The notes: a model not told the origin generated them from the sequence alone. DNA of 64,000 nt from Whalleya microplaca (GCA_022497155.1 MU385728.1:558001-622000); one strand, 5' to 3'. Counted from the stretch's first letter, positions 48,149 through 59,569 are shown. Numbers and translations are program-made.

Positions 48149-49114
48149 ATGGATTCGATGCAAGTATGCATGCCGTCGGGCGATTCACATGCCGCTAACA
48201 CACTGTACCCAGCATTTATATGACAATGATCGTCTGCAGCGTCGACTCTTTCATCGCCCAATATCGCCGCATACACGCTCGTGGGGACTGCGACGGTATT
48301 TCCCCATACTACGTTCTCTGCAACCTCATCGTCGCCGCTGAGAATGCCGCCCTTGCACTCTTCTACATGCAGAGCGAGCAAGATACGGACGACGTAGTGC
48401 ATACGCCACTAACGCCATATAAATATCTCAACGTGCCCCAATTTGTTGTTGTCTGGGCTTGTCACATGTATCTGTAGGTCTACTACCTATGCCCGTGGTC
48501 GCTTCTGCCCTGGGTCTAGTTCCACGCTACTTCTTACCCCGTATCCTAACATCAACTTGCGATTCTAACTCGTTATATAAGGTTCACGATATGTATCACT
48601 AGGTCCATATCACGTGGATATTCTGTGGGAGGGCTTATGATGATTTGCATTGTGTTCCACTTCATCGCAATTTATCCCTCTATCCTCATCCACCCTTTAC
48701 CACCCGCCGTACCTACCACCCGCCGACGGCGGCGACCCCGAGCTAACTGGCAGATTGGTCTACACGCTCCTCCATGCACACACCCACTTTATCAGCCCAG
48801 TCGTGACCGCCGTCGGGGTGCTGGCGCTGTTTCCACAGCGACGTGAGATCCGCTCCCGTTCCGATCCGGGGGCGCTGAGCACCAGGACCCTGGCGCTGCA
48901 AGCGGGCGTCTTCGCCGTCGTAGGGCTGTCCTGGCTGTGGCGGTTGCCGTCTCCTGGAGGCATGCCCTTCACGTCTTGGTATCCGCTTGCGGGTTGGGCT
49001 CCCGTGAATTATATCATATTCGCGGCGGTCCAGGGGATCCTGTGGTGGTTTGCAACTCGACAGGGTCGAGTCAAGGAAGCAGATGGGGAGACGCAGACCT
49101 TATTAGGGGCATAA
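48149..49114 (+). pseudogene. PQ-loop-like multi-pass membrane protein gene with two apparent frameshifts
   Basis: Reading pieces: ATG at 48149 (MDSMQVCMPSGDSHAANTLY) runs to a TGA at 48221. The next frame continues at once as TMIVCSVDSFIAQYRRIHARGDCDGISPYYVLCN onward to 48472. A 130-bp intron (donor GTAGGT at 48473, branch CTAAC, acceptor ACTAG ending 48602) leads in phase to MMICIVFHFIAIYPSILI. At about 48708 the reading must shift again to enter DGGDPELTGRLVYTLLHAHT and the last membrane helices, ending LLGA at 49114. RxxARGDCDGIS followed by a helix resembles PQ-loop (SWEET/cystinosin-like) transporters of fungi. At the second break CCACCCGCCG occurs twice, 16 bp apart, as a tandem duplication would leave. 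No usual-size intron explains either break. It could be a recent pseudogene or carry assembly errors. Confidence 0.55.
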
Positions 49115-50620
49115 CTACCTTACTAGGTCGTACTAGGGAGTAAATAGCTGCTTGGTTTTGCTCACAGGTGGCTAGTGGTATTGCATTATGAGTATACGTG
49201 GTTGATTAATGTCTGTAACCTTGTCGTTCAAGAAATGCTGGAAGCATAAATGTATGAAGACTGAATCCTAGGTAGAAGCGTAATATTTAAGGTAAGCGGT
49301 AGTGTGTTGCAATTCTCCTTTAGCTTGACAGTCGAGATGCGTCTCAGTGGTATCGTATTGCTAGTGTTATTAAGAAACGAGCACATTCCGCTTAATATAT
49401 GTGTACGTCACCGCGAATATTGAAAGAAATTGCTACCAATCGAGGTTCTATCCCTCTATTGTTGTGTTCCAAATTTGAAAAGGAGTCGTCTCTAGAACAG
49501 GCTCGATATTGGGGGTAGGTGTAGATTAAAAGAAAAATGACCGCAAACGAGATATACCCTCAGATTAGCTCTCAGGTTCTCACTGACAACCATTCCCTCA
49601 CTGCCACCTAGCACGAAGGCTCGACGGTAGTTCGTTCAGGCTGCCTGCAAATTTGGCTTTTTGGATACATTGGTCATCACCGGGCATCTCGTATGATATC
49701 ACTGCAACTGCAGCACAAGAAAATAACAGCCGCCAAGCACTAGCAACCACGAACTACCCACGATCACTCGACCAAGCGGCTCTATGAGCATCCCGACAGC
49801 TCCGATTGAAAACTATAATACCCTCATCGAATGCATGGCACTCTAGGTTGTGTGCTGTTTGTCGTCATTGCTGCGGTCGACCCCGAAGGCCAGACGCCAT
49901 AGAGCCTGGATAGTCTCATGCCCAGGTAGTCCAATGCTATGTGCTTAAAGATCACATTGTGACCTGCCTTGCTCCGATTTCTGTTCTTTGGTCGTAGTCA
50001 TCGCCAGACGCCATAAGCAGGCGTGGGGCTCCAACGGTACTGGTGTGAGTTTTCGTCACTGCAAGGCTGTAAGCTTAGCATTTGCATATGCTAGCCAGCT
50101 ATCTCCCAATAGCCCAGCAACCACATTAGGATACTATTCCCATGAAGTTAGAGGTCGCTATTGGTCAAACGGTCGATGGAACAGAATGGAATAATGAGGC
50201 GAATCAGGCGAACGATTCGGTGTTGAGCAAGAGATAATGAGGAAGACGTAGATACTTAACATAGTACCTACAAGACAATCGGAATTTAATGATCAGGAAG
50301 GATAGTACGAAATACTGATACAAACAGAGTTCTGCAGCATTTCTGTCGAAGCCATGAAGGAAACTGCGGAAAGTTGAAGTTGGGACGTGTCTGCGCGTGC
50401 TGCCTTCCCAGTCGCGAAGGAGGTACCCAGTGTAATCTGGATGTCGCGTACAAGCCACACCAGCCCCACTTTGCGACCCTCTACACGCGGAAACGAGGCT
50501 GAGGCGCATCTTTTCCTCCTCTAGTCCAAGCTTCAACCTTTCTCCAGCCTTCTCAACACTTTTATTCTCTGAATCAACTAGGCATAGTAGAGTCCTACTG
50601 AAAAGACGAATTAATTCAAA
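49115..50620. other. Intergenic upstream of isy1
   Basis: 1.5 kb without a convincing gene, RNA or repeat. It includes the promoter of isy1 at its right end. Confidence 0.5.
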
Positions 50621-51414
50621 ATGGTAAGCGGCCAGAACGTTCATTCACGACCAAATACCATGCTAACCATGAGCTCCAGGCGCGCAACTCCGAGAAAGCC
50701 CAATCCATGCTGTTTCGCTTCCGCGAAGCCCAGGCCGCCGACTTGGGCATCATCGACGCGGGGCGGACGCGACGGCCCAAAGTGATCACGGAAGTGGATT
50801 CTATCCCGGCATGCGAGAAGTGGAGGGGGCAGACGCTCAAGGAGATCAGCCGGAAGGTGTCGCGAATCCAAGACCCGGCGCTCAGCGACTACCAGATCCG
50901 GGACCTAAACGACGAGATCAACAAGCTCATGCGCGAGAAGCATATGTGGGAGGTGCAGATACGGAATCTTGGCGGGCCGAATTACATGCGAGGGGGCGGC
51001 AAGATCTATGACGAGAGCGGTCGGGAAATACCGGGCGGTGGGAAAGGATACAGGTATTTTGGACGCGCGAGGGAATTGCCAGGTGTTAAGGAGCTATTCG
51101 AGGCCGCGAAGCATAAGACGCAGGATGAGAAGCCACTGGAGTCCCGTGATGATCTAAGGAAGGCCGTGGATGCTAAGTACTACGGGTATGCACCCGATGA
51201 AGAAGACGAGACCTTGCTGCAATACGAAGCCGAGAAGGAGCGCGAAGCATTCGATGCGCTGCTCAAGCAGGGGAAGACTGAGGCACCGCCGGGATGGGAA
51301 CCGCTACCTGGAGACGCCGGAGATGGTAGAGGGTGGGAGCTGCCGACTATGGAAGAGGTGCAGCAGGAGCTGATCGAGAGGAGAAGGCGCAAATTGCTTG
51401 ACCAGATCCAATAA
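50621..51414 (+). CDS. isy1: Pre-mRNA-splicing factor Isy1
   Basis: The first exon is only the ATG (50621-50623), followed by GTAAGC. A 56-bp intron with branch TGCTAAC ends CTCCAG at 50679. Exon 2 (50680-51414) continues ARNSEKAQSMLFRFREAQAADLG, giving 245 residues, close to yeast Isy1 (235). Family features are the start RNSEKAQSML, the block RPKVITEVDSIPACEKWRGQ, LSDYQIRDLNDEINKLMREK, and GPNYMRGG followed by GYRYFGRARELPGVKELFE. The C-terminal half is acidic and helical, ending ERRRRKLLDQIQ. Isy1 belongs to the NineTeen complex (Prp19-associated) of the spliceosome and acts around the catalytic steps in the nucleus. The gene is intact. The ATG-only first exon makes correct splicing necessary for its own start, so it could be sensitive to splicing defects (inference). 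Confidence 0.95.
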
Positions 51415-51644
51415 GCCTCCCTCCTCTTATCTCCTAAGCCTCCGACTCCTGTCAACTTCAAAATACAACACCCTCAAACTATTCCTGGTATCCCAAAGCT
51501 TCTTATGCCCTACATGATATACGAATCTAAGCATCTTAGCAGAATCTCTGTCAAGATTTTGGACCTGCATTTCTCGAAATATCGCTACCACGCAGCACCA
51601 GCTATATCGACCTTGGAGTCAAACTAGCCTTTAGCGATTCTAAC

Positions 51645-52365
51645 ATGGGGTCCCTGCCCTCAACCTCGACGACCGCATTGACTTCGAATCTCGCGGCAGC
51701 CTAGGCAGCTGAGAGAGAGCAGCAAGGAAGAGAAGTGCATTCCCAAGAACGACTTGTGGCACAGCAGCAGTCGGAACAGCATATTCTTCGACCTCAAGCT
51801 ACTCGTAGTCGGAGCCTGGCAATAAGCCACGCAGACCGCTCTACGAACGCGCGACGCTGGTCCCTCCAAGGGCCAGTTGGAAAGCTGACCAGCCAAGAGT
51901 GTTCTCACGCGTCAGTTCCAATCTCTTCCATTCAAGTCTTAGTTGCATAGCACAGCCAATAAATTATCTATAAGGTTGTTAACACCAAGAACTTGCAACA
52001 GGGAAGAACAGTCTCGGAAACCTTGGCCGCCCGAACAGGGACCCTCTCCGCGATCCTCTGATGCCGAGGTCAGCTTTCAGTCCTTTCCCCAATTCGGTTT
52101 TGACGAATCCCAATCACAAGATCTTACCAACAGTAACATATCTGTCATCGACTTTGCCTACCCTCAGATTCCTGATGCTGTTGAGGTACGATCTAACAAC
52201 AGTGGGGCTCCATGGACCTCCCTGACCTCCAGCTCTGTCTCCAGAGTCCCCAGGCGGCGCATGATACGCACTGTCTTGCGCTCTACATGCTGTATTAGCA
52301 TGGCAATCCTTGCAGCGGTGTTGGGAGTGATTTGTGGAATATTAAGCTGGGCTATGAAAGGTTGA
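51645..52365 (+). other. Possible tail-anchored protein gene with an in-frame TAG
   Basis: From ATG 51645 the frame reads MGSLPSTSTTALTSNLAAA, meets TAG at 51702, then stays open as AAEREQQGREVHSQERLVAQQQ to 51950. A second frame (about 51990-52365) reads SRKPWPPEQGPSPRSSDAEV onward and ends in basic residues plus a hydrophobic helix (CCISMAILAAVLGVICGILS), like a tail anchor. A splice join between them is likely but I cannot fix the sites. No family is recognised. Confidence 0.3.
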
Positions 52366-53017
52366 CCACTTAACATTGGAGATGTGGTTACAGTTAGCAG
52401 CGTCATCAGGACAAAAGTATGTTAGCTTTGGTTTACATGCAGGATGTTGTTTAATGGTAGAGTCACGGTCTTTCAAGTTAACAGCGATCCAGTCAGATAT
52501 TCTTGAATAGCAAAAGCGATTATGAATCAACCTACTGTTTGTGACGACTTGCGAGGCACAACTCGTGCCCAAATGACTGATGACTAGGGATGAATTATTT
52601 GCGCCACCTGCCACCTGCCTGACAACTCTGAGGTATCAAACACTTGACCCTTATTGTCAGTGTATGAAAATCTAGTAAGATTCAGTCATCAAGCCTCTAT
52701 TGTGGCATATAAAACCCCCCTTTCTCTGCCCTCCATCACCACAAAGCTATTCAAGAACTATCCACACCGCAACAAAGCCAGCAACAGAATACCTTATTGC
52801 CGAACAATACCACCTGTGAAAGAACATAAACAAGCGCATTATCTATCAAGCCCATTGTCTTCCCAGGCGCCCTATATAAGTGACACGCACACAAAGTCAT
52901 TGATTTCCACTCACTCACTCCCACACAGATACACACGCAGAGAGAGATACTTACCTATCTACCTAGACACAAACCTCCTTCTCTCTTACCTGCCTACCTA
53001 CCCACCCACCCACCAAT
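52366..53017. other. Upstream region of the small basic protein gene
   Basis: The last 150 bp before the ATG at 53018 are rich in ACAC/CTACCTACC pyrimidine runs, typical of a fungal 5' leader. I see no other gene. Confidence 0.5.
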
Positions 53018-53410
53018 ATGTGCAAGGTAATCAAGCACCCGACAGTGTGTATCTGCGGCTTCCGGCCCGCGTACGGCACCTCGGAGGTGCGCTGCAAGCG
53101 GCGGCGCGGCCTGCTCAGGTCCAAGCTGACGATGGAGAGCTGCCCCGACTACGCCGTCGAGATGCGCGCCGAGCAGCTGTACGACGGCGGGCGCGACTGC
53201 CACTCCTCCCAGCCCGACATCCCGACCACGCCCCTGGGCTACCCGTACGCGCAGGCCCGGGCGGGCAAGAGGCCCTCCATGCAGCCGCGGTCGCTGTCGC
53301 TGTCGCAGCCGCAGCGGAAGGATAGCCAGGAAGGGGATGGTATCAAGGAGAAGCGGAAGACGGCGGAGTTCATACGGCAGAAGATGGCGGCAGAGAGGCG
53401 AAAGGGTTAG
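53018..53410 (+). CDS. Small basic protein with Cys pairs, unknown function
   Basis: An ATG follows a long pyrimidine- and CA-rich leader and opens a 130-codon frame. The first 35 residues carry Cys at MCKV, TVCICGF and EVRCKRRRG, a spacing that could hold a metal, followed by Cys in ESCPDYAV and GRDCHSS. The middle is Pro/Ser-rich. The C-terminus is strongly charged (IKEKRKTAEFIRQKMAAERRKG). There is no signal peptide or membrane helix. GC is clearly higher than the flanks, as in other genes here, which supports coding. The layout resembles small ascomycete proteins of unknown function, and I cannot assign a role. Confidence 0.6.
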   Translation: MCKVIKHPTVCICGFRPAYGTSEVRCKRRRGLLRSKLTMESCPDYAVEMRAEQLYDGGRDCHSSQPDIPTTPLGYPYAQARAGKRPSMQPRSLSLSQPQRKDSQEGDGIKEKRKTAEFIRQKMAAERRKG

Positions 53411-54756
53411 TATTTTTCTTCCCCCCTCTCTGTTCCTTGAGATTTATCTATCTATCTATATGAGTGTGTGTGTGTGCATCCGTGTGTTGCGTGTGTACTT
53501 AAGGTACTAAATATATAAATGCGAATAGCCAAGTCGTTTTCGTGCTTCGGAGCGCTGTGATTGGGGTTGGTGGATGATTGTTGTCGAGGTTCTCCATGGG
53601 ATCGATGTCGCGTGTGCGTTGCTTCATGATTGGTTCTGGGTCTGGGGTGCGTCACATCTGGATATGCAAGCGTGCGAGGGCTTGGATCCATTATGGGACG
53701 CTATAGAGTAGCAATGCTACTGACTAACATCTGGGACCCAGGGACAGTGTGTGAGTTTGAATCATGACTTATGTGGGATGTTTGTTCTGACTACGTACTT
53801 AGGATTGCGAGTCTACCCGTGATTGCGCAACTGAAGATGAGGTGACTGCCAGCGAGTTTGCGGCTGCAGCTGACCTATACATGACATGAGATTGAGCAGA
53901 AAGAGCCGAGATTTCAATATACCCGCCACAAGCTGTGAGTCAGCATTATCATATACTCATAAGATTCTGAGCCTGATGCTCTCTCCAACCTAATAATCTC
54001 ACATGGGATTTGAGTGACTAGACACCCTACAAGCCTAAATGTAATTATGTAGCTGATATAGCTATATGCTTACCAACTTACCAGTCTATTCACCCATACC
54101 TAACAGTTGAATACACCTCCCATATAGTAGTTTATAAGCCTAGCTCTCTTTTAACTCGTAAGACTATGCCCCTGAATACATATCGCGATTGACCTTTACC
54201 AGATGCTCGTGCATACCTCAAGATAAACCTGAGCAGAAGGTATCGACACTAAAAATAGAGGTTTTGTTTTCCCCAAAATATATATTTTTTTGCCAGCTGT
54301 ACCTAAATCCACCTGTATATCCTGAGCATAGAAATTGCAAGGTACCTGCATGTATATATGTGTTAGGCCTTGCGTGGCACATGCAGATGGCAGATACCTA
54401 CTATAGTCTCCTATTAACGAGCTCTAATATTATCTCTCTGCGGATACTGTCACTCTTTTCACTGGACCATAGGAAGTCTCACATGTGGTAGCACCTACCC
54501 CGTCATTGATGTCTTTTCTTTAATTTATTCTGGCCATCTTCTGAGTTCCATCATCAACGCCCGGAAGCTGGACGGAGGATCTGGCAATAACGTCAAATAT
54601 CTTGATAACTTAAACACTGTACAAATACATATACTATATCTGTCACGGGTGATAGCTAACGAAGTACCCTGCCATATATACGATATCTGCACAACCTCAC
54701 ATCTCACCTGATCCATCAATCAACAACTACACAGCATACAGATATACAGTAGACAG
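53411..54756. other. Gene-poor region
   Basis: It contains a short TG repeat near 53461-53475 (GAGTGTGTGTGTGTG). The open frame at 54189-54491 lacks natural composition. No gene or RNA is supported. Confidence 0.5.
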
Positions 54757-54850
54757 CTATATAATTAGCTTCTATAATCAGCCGCGCGATTAGTCCTTCT
54801 CCAGGGTCCTTAAATTCCGGGCCTCCCTTTGATTTCTCTCTTCTTCTTCA
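54757..54850 (-). mobile_element. Less-mutated scrap of the Ty3/gypsy family
   Basis: The sequence around TCTATAATCAGCCGCGCGAT matches 30290-30380 of the outer element. It differs almost only by C/T and G/A changes, with the C or G here and the T or A in the element. It corresponds to the element's 3' non-coding part. Confidence 0.7.
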
Positions 54851-55210
54851 TGGACCACCCAATTGTCACTTAGACCGTTCTTGCGCGCCTCGTCTGTGAA
54901 GCATACTTTCCGAAAGTATAGGTTTCGTTATAAAAGCATTCTTCATTCGTCCCCGTTTCGTCGTACTGCAACAATGGCGTCCTCTTCCGATGACAACCAG
55001 GCCAGCCAGCCGTCCTGTCTCCCCCTTTAATTTCCTCCTTTCCTCTCTTCTCTCCTCAGGCCATCAACAGCTGGAGGTAAAGACACCTCTCTTCCCCTGC
55101 TCACAATACCTTTATCCTCCCTGCCCCCTCCGAGATATTTATATTTTTAAGCTGACCATGAAGCAATGCTGGGGGGTAGGTGTAACTAGGCCTCATCACG
55201 TGCTGCGGAG

Positions 55211-55228
55211 GTGAGCCTTTAGGCTCAC
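55211..55228. repeat. Perfect 7-bp stem inverted repeat
   Basis: GTGAGCC-TTTA-GGCTCAC can form a short hairpin. No gene lies beside it. Its role is unknown. Confidence 0.7.
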
Positions 55229-55263
55229 ACCGTTACCTCAGACTAGCTTAGAACCTAGGAATT

Positions 55264-55494
55264 ACACACCCTTGTAGCCCACGAACGTCTTTTAGTCCCT
55301 CAGGCCGGAAATCACTCAATCAGCAGCATTGCCGGAGTACTTGTTTTGGTCTTTTGAGGTTTTGGTTTGTTGAAACCTTTGCAGTTTGCCCTACTGGCAT
55401 TGCACCACTGAGAGTGTACAATTGGCGCACAGTGGACGTGCACAAACGACGTGCATACCGGAGCACACTCTTTTAGCCCACGAACGTCTTCTAG
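55264..55494. repeat. Pair of about 31-bp direct repeats
   Basis: Copies at 55264-55295 and 55463-55494 share TAGCCCACGAACGTCTT plus flanking bases with few mismatches, offset by 199 bp. They may flank an insertion or be remnants of a tandem duplication. The intervening sequence is not recognised. Confidence 0.65.
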
Positions 55495-56199
55495 CAGAAG
55501 TCTAAAAGTTGACGGTTCATCCTGGCTTTCGTCTGAATCAAAAGTTGAGACTCGAGTCTAACCATTGATTAATAAGCCACTCATCCTTCTTCTCTTGTCA
55601 CTGCCGATTTACCGCCTTTGGATCAACAATCAGTCGGTCTACAAACCTGGAAACCTCATGATGGCAGTTTCAAGCAGATTAAGATCTGGTAACATGATAC
55701 CAGTGCAATGGTGGACGCCGGCTATGTATTGCTGCAAGACTTGAAAAACTACGATGCGTGGATAATAGTGGCAATCACCAACAAAGTCAGAGCTTTCCAC
55801 TGAAGGCGGCTGATGTCCAAACTGGAAGTGTTCGAAACGGTGTTATACTCAGTGTAGGCTTATTATTACCGTGATTATTTGAATGCTTATTACAATCCAG
55901 CTTAGTTAGTATACTGGCTACTGGGAAGCTTATTACCTTCAAATTAATTGAAAAACTAATATTGTCACGTCTCTCACTACTTGTGGTTCATTGTAGAGTG
56001 ATGTCGGAGCAGAACTCGGTGGGATCGTCGGCCATGCGCTTGATACAGGAGGCGCAGGGGACCAGGCGGACACGAGAAAAGAGGGATCCGAGGGGACCAC
56101 AAATGGCAATGTCAATATGGGACAAAGTAATGAGGGGTGACTTGATTAGTACAAGATGAAGCTATAGGAAGGTGGCAGAGCTACCTTATATATACATGT

Positions 56200-56450
56200 A
56201 TAGGCGGATCGGCGATATGTAGGCCCGTACCACCCTCAGCCCTATAGGGCGTATCTTCACAGGCAAGTCCAGGGCGGGGAACGGGGCGAACGGGGACAGA
56301 GGACGACGGCATAGCTGTAACGACGGCGGAAGCGAAAGTGAAGAACAGACAAAAGTGGCGGTAGACAAAAACGCGCATAGGGAACACTGCTCGGAAACAC
56401 ATATTAGCCAAATCCGAACAAACAATAAGGAGACAAGGAAGTCTAGAAGA
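56200..56450 (+). mobile_element. Second less-mutated scrap of the Ty3/gypsy family
   Basis: The stretch containing GGAAGCGAAAGTGAAGAACA and CACATATTAG aligns with 39755-39960 of the inner element (GAAAGCGAAAACAGACGAAA and ATATATTAG) and, in reverse complement, with the outer one. It is in opposite orientation to the scrap at 54757. GC is much higher than in the RIPped copies. Confidence 0.65.
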
Positions 56451-57428
56451 ATGGAAGAGATGACGACTACCAAGGAGACAACAACCTGCAGCGATAAAGC
56501 CACAATCAAAGAGTAGACACCTAGATCAAGTCAAACCTACGTATCCCGCAGTCTAAGCCTTCCCCAACGTTATCCTCTTAGTATCTGATGAATTTCGTAT
56601 GGTATCTTCGACTACTAAGATCATATATTTCAAACATCATAACATATTTGCTGAAACCGCAGGCGGAATGGCGACCTTGAGAAAGCGTGAAGGGTACGGA
56701 CCGAGTGACGAGGTGTTGGAGGAATGGAAAAAGAACGAAAATCGCCGAACAGCCTTGCACAGGTTAGCGAAACTTCAATTAGGTGTATGCCCTCGATGAA
56801 ACACATGTACCTCCTCTTCTCCCCATTTATAGATACCTACAGCTAGGTACGTACATACTCTCCAAAATCTATTGCGCTCATGTATATCGACGTAGATAAG
56901 TATGGTCTAACCCCTATTCTAGATTCAAGTTCGACGTAACTGCCATTGATATTACATAGGAACTACCTATCCACACAGCCCAGCATTGTACACATGTAGT
57001 TTGAAGTCTTTAACTTTCGTACCTACTCGCTACTAAGCATCGATATAGATCTGATATGACCTGAGATACATAGATCAACCTAGTCGCCCACACCCCTCTC
57101 CCCCCCGTCCTAGATTTGCAATCTTCAATTTCCATAGTCCAAGCTATTCCAAGGGTCCCGGGGCAATCGTTTCTTTCTCGAAGTAGCGACTGGTTGCTGC
57201 CTGCTGTACGTTTTGTTTCGTATTTGTGTAGGTTGTAATTTGTAGGCTTGCGGGCATGACGGTCTGCTCTAACCCTAGCAATTCCTACCGTGCCGGTGTA
57301 TCCATCTTTGTTAAGAACCCGAATTTCGCGAAGTATACCCAAAAATGCCAAATATGACCCAACTAGATAAACCCAAACCAAGCCATACGTTCCTAAAAAT
57401 GCCCATCTCTCTCAAGGTGCCCCTTAAT
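56451..57428. other. Gene-poor region before the phosphoesterase 3' end
   Basis: Frames at 56599-56799 (+) and 57010-57381 (-) have no recognisable motif. The part next to 57429 is the 3' flank of the metallophosphoesterase gene. Confidence 0.45.
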
Positions 57429-59355
57429 CTAACAATCATCCCCCCAATGTCCCCCCACCCACTCAGCAATAACCTCCGTCAAGGTGCCATTGACATACAC
57501 TTTCACATCATCACTGCCATAGTCCCCACCGCTGAACTTCAGCGCCGTGAGCACCCACGGCTGCACGTAGTCGATGAACACGAGGTCGACGGTCGCCGGG
57601 TCTGGCTCGCCCTCGGGCGGGAACGCGATCCGCGCCTGGATGCAGTTCGGCACGCTGTAGAACTTGATCGGCGAGTGCACGGCGTCGTCGCCGTCGTCGC
57701 CGAGGTCGTCTTTGGTGGTGTACCCGCCCACGAGCTCCGGCTCGTCTTTGCCGCCGTTGATCGGTTTCTGGCCTGCGTCGTCTCCGAAGATCTGGAACCC
57801 GGCGTCTTCGGACTGCTCCTCCGACGAGCTGAGAGCTAGCATTTGCGGAGCCGTCTGCTCGGGGCTCCGGAGGTACCTAGTATCGAGCTCTCCCCCAGAC
57901 CCAAAGATCTGGCCTGCGCCGTTGAGCATCTGGAGGACCTTCGCCGCAACCGCATACGGGACATCAGCAATATAATTAAACTTGCTCGTGAACGGGGAGA
58001 TCAAGTACGTGGAGTCCTTGGTAAACGCGCCCTTGAAAATATCAAACCGGATGGCCCCCGTGTTCAGGATGGCCAGGCGGGACACGTTCGCCCTCTCCTC
58101 GTTGACGATGGAGTCCGGGAGGACCTCGCCCTCGAGCCAGCTGAAGATGCTGTCGGGGCTCGGGTACTTGGCGCGGCTCATCCAGAGGTCGTGCGGCGCG
58201 CAGCCGAAGCGCTCGTCGAGGTCCATCGCTTTCCGCGCCTCGGTGATCTTGCGCGAGACGTTGCGCCCGTGCTCGGTCGGGAAGGTGGTCTCGTTGAGCC
58301 CCGTGTGGAAGTGCAGGCCGAAGAGGTTGTTGTCGATGTAGCGGCGCTTGAAGGTGACGGTGGCGGCGTTGGCCTCGACCTCGTTCTCATTCTCGGCCTT
58401 CGCACCACCGCCCTTCTTCTTCTGGATTCTGTCCACCGACATCCACCCGATCGTCTCCATGTAGCGCCCGCTGGCGATGGCGAAGGCGTTGTCGTCGAAG
58501 ACGCGGGCGTCGCGCACGTGCGTGTGGCCGCCGAGGAAGGCGATGGGCGTGTACCAGTTCTGGTCGCGGATGACCTTGAAGATGTCCTCGAACTCCTTCA
58601 TGCGCAGGCCGACGTGGCCGATGACGACGAAGATGTCGGGCTTCTCCCGGATGGCCTGCTGGAACCACTCCTCCTTCAGCGTCTCCTCGACGGGCTGCAC
58701 GACGCTGTTGTTGGCATTGCGATCGAAGTTGAATAGGAAGCCCAGGGCGACGACGTTGTACCCCTGGTTCTTGGTCTTGAACTTGATGTATCGCTGGGCC
58801 TGGGGGATTTGGTCGCCCGTCTGGGGTTCTATGTAATCGAGGTTCGAGGCGACGTAGGATTTCTTGTAGTTCGGAACGGTGATGTTGTGTTCCCGTGCCA
58901 CAGAGTCCTCTTGGTAGAGCTCGTGGTTCCCGGTGCAGATGACGTCTATGGACTGTTCGCTGAAGATGTCGTAGGTATAATTGCCCTTCGGGTTGGACGC
59001 ATCGTAGAGGCCGTTCCCTTCTATCCTATCACCCGTGTCGATGACTAGCAGGTCTACCCCCCTCTCATCCGCCTTCTTTCGCATGTGGCTCGTGAAGGAG
59101 ATGTAATCACCCCAGTCGGCCGAATACTGAGCTCTATGAAGACCGTTAGCTGTGACGGAAAGGCTCGGTTCAGAGGGTTACCTACTCCTGTAGATGCCCT
59201 CCATGCCACCCGTGTGTATCAGTAGTGTGAATGAAGTTGAGCTGTCCCCATTCCAGGTCTCGCATCGGAGCAGCGACCGGCGCAGGAGCTCCAGGCTGGG
59301 AGGCGCTGGCAACGGCCGCCAGGGACGCAACAGCGACAGCAGTTCTTCGAACCAT
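57429..59355 (-). CDS. Secreted/vacuolar calcineurin-like metallophosphoesterase (5'-nucleotidase family, YHR202W-like)
   Basis: Two exons, 59355-59186 and 59133-57429, join across a 52-bp intron (donor GTAGGT) to 624 residues, close to yeast YHR202W (602). A signal peptide ([18 protein letters not shown]) precedes the metal-binding motifs of the calcineurin-like fold: HTTDTHGW (Asp46, His48), [20 protein letters not shown] and GGHTHVRD. The C-terminal half contains [12 protein letters not shown], which matches the 5'-nucleotidase C-terminal domain (NTG followed by R and D). Such enzymes hydrolyse phosphate esters or nucleotides with a two-metal centre; the exact substrate here is not known. 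The product is likely vacuolar or secreted. It is divergent from HER2. GC is high throughout the coding part, unlike the AT-rich spacer. Confidence 0.9.
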
Positions 59356-59490
59356 GATGTTGTATGTATGTATGTACGCGTGTAATGCTCTGTTGAGTAG
59401 GTATGAGGATGGATCAGTGCCTTCAGCCAGCCATCGATCACCGACAAGTGGAAGGGTTCACATGGATGATCCGGCTCGCAGGCATCTATT

Positions 59491-59569
59491 TATGTAACCA
59501 GATATATGTAACCAGATATATGTAACCAGATATATGTAACCAGATATATGTAACCAGATATATGTAACC
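59491..59569. repeat. 14-bp minisatellite, about 5.6 copies
   Basis: Tandem TATGTAACCAGATA units, perfect in sequence, lie about 135 bp upstream of the phosphoesterase start codon. Confidence 0.97.

Noticed and set aside
48106..48402. 98-codon minus-strand frame
   Set aside because: It overlaps the PQ-loop-like coding sequence, which has membrane helices and a well-formed intron on the plus strand.
58178..58736. Long frames on both strands within the phosphoesterase gene
   Set aside because: High GC removes stops; metal-binding motifs on the minus strand identify the real frame.
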